Part shown: positions 58,112-64,000 of the stretch, in pieces
Numbering within the stretch: position 1 is the stretch's first letter
Layout: every line of letters begins with the position of its first letter
NCBI GenBank assembly: GCA_016708905.1
Contig: JADJEV010000001.1
Coordinates: 124,001 to 188,000, forward strand
Direction: 5' to 3'
Source: Candidatus Methylophosphatis roskildensis
GTDB lineage: Bacteria; Pseudomonadota; Gammaproteobacteria; Burkholderiales; Rhodocyclaceae
DNA: 64,000 bases
Translations under genes and position numbers: made by a program
The notes under the pieces: generated by a model
Database searches by the model: none
Told to the model about the DNA's origin: nothing
Seen by the model: the letters and a program-made list of their open reading frames with translations, nothing else

Positions 58112-58906
58112 ATGAAGCCATATCTCGAATTGCTGGGCCACGTGCTCGAGCACGGCGATGAAAAGGCCGACCGCACCGGCACCGGCACGCGCTCGGTTTT
58201 CGGCTGGCAGATGCGCTTCGATCTGGCGCAGGGCTTTCCGCTGCTCACCACCAAGAAGCTGCACACGCGCTCGATCATCCACGAACTGCTGTGGTTCCTG
58301 CGCGGCGAAACCAATATCGCGTACCTGAAGCAAAACGGAGTGTCGATCTGGGACGATTGGGCCGACGGCAACGGCGAACTCGGGCCCGTGTACGGCAAGC
58401 AATGGCGCCACTGGGAAGCTCCCGACGGGCGCTCGATCGACCAGATCGCGCAACTGGTGGAAGGTCTCAAACGCAATCCCGATTCACGTCGTCATATCGT
58501 GTCGGCGTGGAATCCCGCCGACATCGCGCGCATGAGACTGCCACCCTGCCATGCGCTCTTCCAATTTTATGTTGCCGGCGGCCGTCTGTCATGCCAGCTC
58601 TATCAACGCAGTGCCGATATCTTTCTCGGCGTGCCGTTCAATATCGCCTCGTACGCCCTGCTCACCTTGATGCTGGCCCAGGTGTGCGGTCTGCGGCCCG
58701 GCGATTTCGTGCACACGCTGGGCGACGCGCATCTGTACCTCAACCACCTCGATCAGGCGCGACAGCAATTGTCGCGCTCACCGCGCGCGCTGCCGACCAT
58801 GCGTCTCAATCCGGACGTGCGCGACCTGTTTGCGTTTCGCTTCGAGGATTTTTCGCTCGAAGCTTACGAGCCGCATCCCCATATCGCGGCACCGGTCGCG
58901 GTTTGA
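58112..58906 (+). CDS. thyA: thymidylate synthase
   Basis: 264-residue ThyA converting dUMP to dTMP with methylene-THF. The nucleophile cysteine is in LPPCHALFQFYV (about 146), with the dUMP/folate region YQRSADIFLGVPFNIASYALL and N-terminal RTGTGTRSVFGWQMRFDL. Length is exactly that of E. coli ThyA. It consumes the folate cofactor that FolA (63350-63865) regenerates; here thyA and folA, often adjacent, are 4.4 kb apart with the GlrKR locus between them on the other strand. Confidence 0.98.
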   Translation: MKPYLELLGHVLEHGDEKADRTGTGTRSVFGWQMRFDLAQGFPLLTTKKLHTRSIIHELLWFLRGETNIAYLKQNGVSIWDDWADGNGELGPVYGKQWRHWEAPDGRSIDQIAQLVEGLKRNPDSRRHIVSAWNPADIARMRLPPCHALFQFYVAGGRLSCQLYQRSADIFLGVPFNIASYALLTLMLAQVCGLRPGDFVHTLGDAHLYLNHLDQARQQLSRSPRALPTMRLNPDVRDLFAFRFEDFSLEAYEPHPHIAAPVAV

Positions 58907-58915
58907 GCCGCGGTT

Positions 58916-58949
58916 CGAGCTCAGGCGCGCAGGCGCCCGCCTGAGCTCG
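58916..58949. repeat. 12-bp stem hairpin after thyA
   Basis: CGAGCTCAGGCG (58916-58927) and its exact inverse (58938-58949), loop of 10 bases. It starts 9 bases after the thyA stop. No T-run follows on either strand, so it is not a clear intrinsic terminator, though it may protect or end the thyA mRNA. Confidence 0.55.
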
Positions 58950-59036
58950 CGGAAGAAAAAGGCGGCGCGGGGGGATCATCCGCGCCGTCGCCCAAATGCT
59001 GGCGCTTGCGCCAGCCCATCGGAAGCACACTGCGAC

Positions 59037-59540
59037 TCAACGGCGCGCAGCCACCGCGCCGTTGATGACACTGACCTTTTCACCGACGACAAAACCCGGC
59101 GCGGCGGACTGGTACACAGTTCGCACCGAGCCGTCGTCCATGCGCACGACAAGCCGATAGCCGATCGACGGATGTTCATTGGCCTCGACTTCGTTACCGG
59201 CGTATGCGCCGCCCCCGATCTCGGCCGCGCCCGGAACGTATCTGCTGTTGCCGCGACCAAACTGGCTGCCGACGATCGTCCCGCCGGCAGAGCCCAGAAC
59301 CACGCCCTGATCCTTGATCTGCACCTGGCGCAGCGTTTCGATCACGCCGCATTGCCGGCAGGTCTCGCCCACCGCAGCCGGCTTGACGTCCGGCGCGGCG
59401 GGAGACTCGTCCGTGCGGGAAACTGGCGACGGAATCAGCCCGGTCACGGCGCCGATCGCGGCCAGGCTCGCGAGAATCACGGCGATCGCGGCGATGTTTA
59501 CCAACGGGGCGGGACGGCCGAAACTGCGGCTCTGCGACAT
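59037..59540 (-). CDS. glycine-zipper (SlyB-like) membrane protein
   Basis: 167 residues: one N-terminal hydrophobic segment (NIAAIAVILASLAAIGAVTG), a cysteine pair ETCRQCGVIETLRQV (about 58-64), a glycine-zipper 2TM stretch (GVVLGSAGGTIVGSQFGRG, about 78-96), and a C-terminal beta domain (SIGYRLVVRMDDGSVRTVYQ, PGFVVGEKVSVING). This is the SlyB/glycine-zipper family layout, but with an N-terminal anchor instead of a lipobox. Presumed envelope-integrity role; not demonstrated. Confidence 0.85.
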   Translation of the reverse strand: MSQSRSFGRPAPLVNIAAIAVILASLAAIGAVTGLIPSPVSRTDESPAAPDVKPAAVGETCRQCGVIETLRQVQIKDQGVVLGSAGGTIVGSQFGRGNSRYVPGAAEIGGGAYAGNEVEANEHPSIGYRLVVRMDDGSVRTVYQSAAPGFVVGEKVSVINGAVAARR

Positions 59541-59826
59541 TCGGTTGGCTCCAGATCAGCTTCCCGCGAACCTCACAGCAACGCCGCAGGTTACGGGGAT
59601 TCGACAGATCTAAGCAAACGGCATGCCACTAGAAAAATAGATGTTGAAAGTCAGCGCCTTGCGAATTGCATGAGATGGCAGCCAGACGGGCGCAATGTCT
59701 CTGGAAGACGACGAAGATCTCCGGCATAAGACTAAGCTGTTGAAAATTTAGCCGAAACTTCTTGTCGCAGGGTGACGACGAGCCTCTAGGCGCCGGGAAA
59801 CCGGGCCTGCCGGGGATTGCCCGGAA

Positions 59827-61188
59827 TCAGGCGCGTTCGGACTTGAATTCGGACGGGGTGAGGCTGTGCCGCTGCAGCAGTTTGTAGAACTCGGTGCGAT
59901 TGCGCTGTGCCAGACGGGCCGCCTGGGAGACATTGCCGCCGGTGGTCTTCATCAGCCGCACCAGGTAATCGCGCTCGAAGCCCTTGCGCGCGTCATCGAG
60001 CGCGACAAAGGCCTGCGCATCCTCGCGCAGCGCCTGCTGCACCAGCGAGCGCGGGATGACCGGCGTGGTCGACAGGGCCACCGACTGCTCGACCACGTTG
60101 AGCAGCTGACGGACGTTGCCCGGCCACGCGGCATTGAGCAGCAGTTCCATCGCGTCGGGCGCGAAGCTCTGCGCTTCCTTCCCGTAGCGCTCGGAAAGCC
60201 GTTCGAGGAAACGCGAGGCGAGCAGCGGGATGTCCTCGCGCCGCTCCGCCAGCAGCGGCAGCTTGAGCGGCACGACGTTGAGTCGATAAAACAGATCCTG
60301 CCGCATCGTGCCCTCGTGCATCCTGGCTTCGAGATCCTGGTGCGTGGCCGAGATGATGCGGACGTCCACCGCCACATCCTGCGTGGAACCGACCGGACGG
60401 ACGCGCCGCTCCTGCAGCGCGCGCAGCAGCTTGGGCTGCAGGTTGAGCGGCATGTCGCCGATTTCGTCGAGGAACAGGGTGCCACCATCGGCCGCCATGA
60501 ACAGGCCCTTGTGCGCCACGAATGCGCCGGAGAAGGATCCCTTGGCATGGCCGAACAACTCGGACTCGAGCAGTTGTTCGGGAATGGCCGCGCAGTTGAT
60601 CGCCTGGAACGGGCCTTTGGCGCGCGGACTGGCCTGATGGATCGCGCGGGCGAGCAGTTCCTTGCCGGTACCACTGGCGCCGTTGATCAGGACGCTGGCA
60701 TCGGATGCCGCCACCAGTTCCGCCTGCCGCAAAACCTCGAGCATCGGACCGCTGCGGGTGATGATGTTGCCGGCCCAGTGCGGCATTTCGCCCTCGGACT
60801 CGAAGTTGCCGCCGGTCGCGCGCAGTGCCTGCTCGACCTGCGCAAGCAGCGCCCGGCTGTCGAAGGGTTTGGTCAGAAAACCGAACACGCCGCGCTGGGT
60901 CGCGGTAACCGCGTCCGGGATCGTCCCGTGCGCGGTCAGGATGATCACCGGAAGCGTGGGCGCCTGCTGATGGATCTGGTCGAACAGGGCCAGACCATCC
61001 ATGCCGCCCATTTTCAGGTCGGTGATGACCAGGGACGGACGCTGGCTTGCCAGCCGGCCCAGAGCTTCCTCGCCGGATTCGGCGGTGGTCACCGAATAGC
61101 CGGACGCACCGAGGCGCATCGCAATCAGTTGCAACAGGCCGGTATCGTCATCGACCAGCAGTATTTCCGGACGTGCGGGAGAACTCAT
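59827..61188 (-). CDS. glrR: sigma-54-dependent response regulator GlrR (QseF)
   Basis: 453 residues. Receiver domain 5-125 (LLVDDDTGLLQLIAMRL, acceptor D in VITDLKMGGMDGL) closely resembles E. coli GlrR, including AHGTIPDAVTATQRGVFGFLTKP. The AAA+ domain (about 145-375) has Walker A NGASGTGKELLARAIH and Walker B GGTLFLDEIGD; a Fis-type HTH ends it (GGNVSQAARLAQRNRTEFYKLL). The sigma-54 contact loop reads GSFSGA where the consensus is GAFTGA. Start MSSPARPEI at 61188. Last gene of glrK-lipoprotein-glrR. Confidence 0.93.
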   Translation of the reverse strand: MSSPARPEILLVDDDTGLLQLIAMRLGASGYSVTTAESGEEALGRLASQRPSLVITDLKMGGMDGLALFDQIHQQAPTLPVIILTAHGTIPDAVTATQRGVFGFLTKPFDSRALLAQVEQALRATGGNFESEGEMPHWAGNIITRSGPMLEVLRQAELVAASDASVLINGASGTGKELLARAIHQASPRAKGPFQAINCAAIPEQLLESELFGHAKGSFSGAFVAHKGLFMAADGGTLFLDEIGDMPLNLQPKLLRALQERRVRPVGSTQDVAVDVRIISATHQDLEARMHEGTMRQDLFYRLNVVPLKLPLLAERREDIPLLASRFLERLSERYGKEAQSFAPDAMELLLNAAWPGNVRQLLNVVEQSVALSTTPVIPRSLVQQALREDAQAFVALDDARKGFERDYLVRLMKTTGGNVSQAARLAQRNRTEFYKLLQRHSLTPSEFKSERA

Positions 61189-61198
61189 GGCTGGTGTC

Positions 61199-61879
61199 TC
61201 AGTTGGGCCGACGCTGCGGACTACGGCTCCGAAGATCGCGTTCGATGGTGAGTAGGGCATCGAGTTTTTTCTGCAATTCGTCGCTGCGGCGTTTTTCATC
61301 GGCCAGTTGTCCCTCGAGTTTCTTGTTCTGGGTGTTCAGTTCTTCCACCCGTTTGGCGTCGTCGCGCGGCAATAGTTCGACCCGCTTCTGCTCCTCGCGC
61401 ACCTGCCGCATCCGCTCGCCGTTGAGCTTCTGTAAAAGAAGCGCCAGCTGTCGCTGCGGGGAATTCGCATCTCCATTGCCCGGCCGCGATCCCGCCGTTT
61501 CCAGCAGTCCGGACAACTTGGCGTCGTCGCGGAACGACGCACCCGGCACCGAGAGCAGCAGAACCAGACGCAGGCGCTGCAGATCGCTCTTGTCGCGCTG
61601 GAATGCCGCGTTGACCGCCGTGTATTCCTTGCGCAGATCGTCCGGCGGAAGCACCGCTACTCGCTGAAAATATCCCAGAAGATCAACGGCCTCCTGGTTG
61701 TTCTGCGCGATTTCGCTGGGCGTCGGTGGTGGCGGCGGTGGCGGGGTCGGCGTTGTCGGACTGCCGTCAATCACGGGCGCAGGCTTCAACAAAGGAAGCT
61801 GGCATCCTGCGGCAAGCAACGCCACCGCGCAAACAACAACAAGGCTACGAGCAAGTTTCACGCCTGACGCTCTTTCCAT
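61199..61879 (-). CDS. QseG-like outer-membrane lipoprotein
   Basis: 226 residues. Lipoprotein signal SLVVVCAVALLAAGC (lipobox LAAGC, about 22-26), then a proline-rich stretch (TPTPPPPPPPTP) and a helical domain ending in a long coiled coil (ELNTQNKKLEGQLADEKRR...). It lies between the kinase and regulator genes exactly as qseG does in E. coli, where QseG activates the kinase from the outer membrane. Sequence similarity to QseG is not obvious by eye; the call rests on position and architecture. It overlaps glrK by 22 bases. Confidence 0.82.
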   Translation of the reverse strand: MERASGVKLARSLVVVCAVALLAAGCQLPLLKPAPVIDGSPTTPTPPPPPPPTPSEIAQNNQEAVDLLGYFQRVAVLPPDDLRKEYTAVNAAFQRDKSDLQRLRLVLLLSVPGASFRDDAKLSGLLETAGSRPGNGDANSPQRQLALLLQKLNGERMRQVREEQKRVELLPRDDAKRVEELNTQNKKLEGQLADEKRRSDELQKKLDALLTIERDLRSRSPQRRPN

Positions 61880-63297
61880 TTTTTTGGTAGTACGACGCGA
61901 AAATGAGCGCCGACTTTCGAATCGACCAGTTCGATGTGACCATGATGCGCTGCGACGTACTCGTTTGCAATCGCCAGTCCGAGTCCACTGCCTTCGACCT
62001 TCGGGCCCTCGGTGTGGGTGCCGCGAAAAAACGGCTCGAAGATCCGGCTGCGCTCGTTCTCCGGAACACCGGGGCCCTGGTCGATCACGTCGATCACTGC
62101 TTTGCCGGTTTCGGAGCCCAGCAACACCTTTACCACGCCTTCGCGCGGTGAATACTTCAGCGCGTTGGCAATGAGGTTGTCGATGGTGACGCGAAGCTTG
62201 TCGGAATCGCCCTCGATCTGCACGGGCCTCAACAGCCGCTGAAATCGCACACCGCGGGACGCCGCCGCCAGCAGATGGTCGGCGACCACATTGTCGCACA
62301 CCTTGTCCAGCGCCAAGGGCTCCAGGTCGAGCAGCGCGGCCGCCTGGCTGGCGCGCTGGAAGTTGAGCATATCCTCGATCAGCGCCTGCAGGCGCAGGCT
62401 GTTCTGCCGCATGATCCCGACCACGCTGCGCTGCTGCTCGGTGAGCGGGCCGGGCACGCCGTCGTCGAGCAGTTGCGTGCCTTCGCGAATCGCGGTCAAC
62501 GGCGTCTTCAGATCATGCGAGACATGACGCAGAAAGCGGCTCTTCTGCTGTTCCAGTTCGGACAGGCGCTGGCGCAGCCAGTCGAGACGCTGGCCGAGCG
62601 AGGCCAGATCGCTCGGACCGCGAACGCGAATCGGGCGCTGGTAGTCGCCGCGCCCGAGGTTGCGGATCGCCGCGTCGAACTGGCTGAACAGGGTCGAAAT
62701 GATGTAGCGGAACCACAGGGCGATCAGCAGGGCGAGCGGGATCGAGACCGGCACCAGCCATCCCAGCAGTTCGCGCGTCGTCTGCGCCGAGCCGAGCATG
62801 GCGGCCACCTCGCCGTCGATGCCGTTGCGGACATCCACCACCAGATCGTCGGCATTCTGCACCAGACGCGTGAAGGCCTGCAGCGCGACCGGCGGATCGA
62901 CCGGTGCGCTCCCGGACAGCATTTCGTTGAGGCGCTTTTCGTCAGCCACCACCGCGAGCCGCCGCTCACGCTGATCGCCGGTGGTGAGGAAGGGCCCGTA
63001 CGCAACGAGCGCCTGGTCGAACTCGGCGCGCAACGTCCGGTAGTCGTCGAGCAGCGCCGAATCCTGCAGCACGAGGTACTGGCGCAGCACGCGTTCCATG
63101 CCGGTCAGGGTCTCGCCGATCTGCTTGCCATTGCGCGCAACCGCCGAACTGCGGTGCACCGCGACCGCGCTCTGCTGCGCCAACTGGTCGACCGCCAGCA
63201 GCGAAATCGCGAACGCCACCATCAGCGGCAAGGCGACGAACGCAAAGCCGAAAAGGATCAACCGCAGAAAGGATTTGGGATAGTGCTTGCGTAACAC
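61858..63297 (-). CDS. glrK: sensor histidine kinase GlrK (QseE)
   Basis: 479 residues from GTG 63297 with GGAG 5 bases upstream. Two membrane helices (LILFGFAFVALPLMVAFAIS, about 12-32; LLGWLVPVSIPLALLIALWF, about 185-205) flank a periplasmic helical domain, followed by HAMP, HisKA with HVSHDLKTPLTAI (about 265), N box NLIANALKYS, and G boxes DQGPGVP and GSGLGL. It phosphorylates GlrR. The frame is open upstream to 63570 but that part is antisense to folA. Divergent from folA by 53 bases. Confidence 0.92.
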   Translation of the reverse strand: MLRKHYPKSFLRLILFGFAFVALPLMVAFAISLLAVDQLAQQSAVAVHRSSAVARNGKQIGETLTGMERVLRQYLVLQDSALLDDYRTLRAEFDQALVAYGPFLTTGDQRERRLAVVADEKRLNEMLSGSAPVDPPVALQAFTRLVQNADDLVVDVRNGIDGEVAAMLGSAQTTRELLGWLVPVSIPLALLIALWFRYIISTLFSQFDAAIRNLGRGDYQRPIRVRGPSDLASLGQRLDWLRQRLSELEQQKSRFLRHVSHDLKTPLTAIREGTQLLDDGVPGPLTEQQRSVVGIMRQNSLRLQALIEDMLNFQRASQAAALLDLEPLALDKVCDNVVADHLLAAASRGVRFQRLLRPVQIEGDSDKLRVTIDNLIANALKYSPREGVVKVLLGSETGKAVIDVIDQGPGVPENERSRIFEPFFRGTHTEGPKVEGSGLGLAIANEYVAAHHGHIELVDSKVGAHFRVVLPKKWKERQA

Positions 63298-63349
63298 GAA
63301 CACTCCGCTCTGATATAGTCGTTCGCCGATCGTCAGACATGATAGCCCG

Positions 63350-63865
63350 ATGGCCCTCGACCAAGCTGCCGCACCGCTGGTATCGCTGATTGCCGCGGTC
63401 GCGCGCGACGGAACCATAGGTGCCGACAATTCGATTCCATGGCGCATTCCCGGCGAACAGAAGTACTTTCGCTCGGTTACCACTGGCCATCCGATCATCA
63501 TGGGACGCAGGACGCACGAGTCGATCGGTCGTGCCCTGCCCGACCGGCGCAACATCGTGGTGACGCGCAATCCGGATTATCGTGCTGAGGGTTGCGAGGT
63601 GTTCGCGTCGCTCGAACGCGCGCTTGCGGCATGCCGGGGCGCAGGCGAGGTTTTCGTAATCGGCGGCGGCGAGCTCTATCGCGAGAGCCTGCCGATCGCG
63701 GACCGGCTATATCTGACCGAGATCGACGCCGACTTTGCCGGCGACACGCGCTTTCCCGACTTCGATCGCACCCGGTGGAAAGCGATCTCCCGCCAACGGC
63801 ACCAGAGCGAAAACGGCTGGGGGTACGACTACGCAGTCTATCACCGCGTCTGGGAGGGGTTGTGA
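63350..63865 (+). CDS. folA: dihydrofolate reductase
   Basis: 171-residue DHFR regenerating tetrahydrofolate. Motifs: SLIAAVARDGTIGADNSIPWRIPGEQKYF (M20 loop with W and the acidic E at the substrate site), IIMGRRTHESIGRALP (about 48-63), and VFVIGGGELYRESLP (about 99-113). Start at 63350 gives MALDQAAAPLVSLIAAVAR; a later start would remove the first strand. Transcribed divergently from glrK. Confidence 0.96.
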   Translation: MALDQAAAPLVSLIAAVARDGTIGADNSIPWRIPGEQKYFRSVTTGHPIIMGRRTHESIGRALPDRRNIVVTRNPDYRAEGCEVFASLERALAACRGAGEVFVIGGGELYRESLPIADRLYLTEIDADFAGDTRFPDFDRTRWKAISRQRHQSENGWGYDYAVYHRVWEGL

Positions 63866-64000
63866 AGAAGTCGTAGCGAGCGGGACGGGCTGCCCGGCGC
63901 CGTCGTATTCGAAGCGCTCGACGGCGCCGTACTCGCGACGATCACCGCGAAAAGCACTGCAATTGAGTTGGCGTTGTTCAAACATCAATTTGCAGCGAGA
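63707..64000 (-). CDS. partial gene of unknown function at the window edge
   Basis: A minus-strand frame is open across the right window edge. The part near the edge (RCKLMFEQRQLNCSAFRG then GAVERFEYDGAGQPVP) resembles the C-terminal half of small exported proteins with two cysteines and an aspartate/glycine turn, such as the surface-adhesin E-like group. The frame then continues 159 bases antisense into folA, so the true end may be nearer 63870, or a frameshift may be present. Only the edge part is credible as coding. Confidence 0.35.
   Translation of the reverse strand, partial: SRCKLMFEQRQLNCSAFRGDRREYGAVERFEYDGAGQPVPLATTSSQPLPDAVIDCVVVPPAVFALVPLAGDRFPPGAIEVGKARVAGKVGVDLGQI

Noticed and set aside
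58916..58949. Intrinsic terminator for thyA
   Set aside because: The 12-bp stem is strong, but no T-run follows on either strand, so I list it only as a hairpin.
63298..63570. N-terminal extension of glrK
   Set aside because: It would run antisense into folA; a GTG with a good ribosome-binding site at 63297 puts the first membrane helix at the expected place.
1..64000. CRISPR arrays, tRNA or rRNA genes, complete insertion sequences, prophage genes
   Set aside because: Looked for in gaps and flanks on both strands; no spaced direct repeats, cloverleaf-like segments, transposase or phage proteins were seen.

Overview
The window is a gene-dense, GC-rich chromosomal segment of a Gram-negative bacterium, most likely a betaproteobacterium of the Rhodocyclales type. 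The pointers are gene orders I know from that class: glyA-nrdR-ribD; FmdB-DUF502-aspS-nudB; pilB-pilC-pilD; argB-pyrimidine nucleotidase-slmA; engB divergent from cytochrome c4; pmbA/darP/mog; glrK-lipoprotein-glrR. The class assignment is firm; the order is inference. I see no rRNA, tRNA, CRISPR array, prophage or complete insertion sequence.

Layout. 1-3.0 kb: a FixL/FixJ-like multi-PAS kinase and its regulator (bases 1-166 hold nothing I can assign). 3.3-6.9 kb: ffh, a CcsA-like membrane protein and a CBS/CorC transporter. 7.0-10.9 kb: type IV pilus genes pilB, pilC, pilD. 11.1-15.8 kb: FmdB, DUF502, aspS, a secreted guanyl ribonuclease with its barstar inhibitor, nudB, and an Hsp20 gene behind a sigma-32 promoter. 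15.9-18.8 kb: argB, a HAD nucleotidase, slmA and a small BamE-like protein. 18.8-22.9 kb: hemB, engB, cytochrome c4, and an ECF sigma/anti-sigma pair. 23.0-26.8 kb: a DUF697-like protein, bioB-bioC with a coupled 52-residue basic protein, and comF. 26.8-35.9 kb: trmL, gpsA, secB, grxC, a rhodanese, an ArsR regulator, gpmA, an EnvC-like factor, ctpA and moeB. 35.7-45.4 kb: a beta-propeller/deacetylase/sterol-desaturase operon, ribD-nrdR-glyA, and an ACP-ligase-acyltransferase fusion with a phosphatase. 45.5-51.1 kb: TRAP transporter genes split around a LysE exporter, repeats, a lone antitoxin and an unknown protein. 51.1-64.0 kb: pmbA, darP, mog, an LtaS-like enzyme, an esterase, an M17 peptidase, thyA, the GlrKR three-component locus and folA.

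The most striking unexplained feature is a non-coding one. Four hairpins are packed end to end on the + strand at about 19912-20018, the last being an intrinsic terminator buried antisense in the 3' end of engB. One loop shows an anti-Shine-Dalgarno CCTCCC. The position facing the 3' end of engB is the one held by Spot 42 in E. coli and ErsA in Pseudomonas, so this is probably a small regulatory RNA. Next in interest are two palindromic elements bounded by CTAG, each overlapping the TAG stop codon of a neighbour; the ribonuclease/barstar pair; and the propeller/deacetylase/desaturase operon.

Many neighbours overlap by 4 bases (GTGA or ATGA), which points to translational coupling: ribonuclease/barstar, sigma/anti-sigma, bioC/small protein, deacetylase/desaturase, phosphatase/ligase fusion, dctQ/dctM/lysE.
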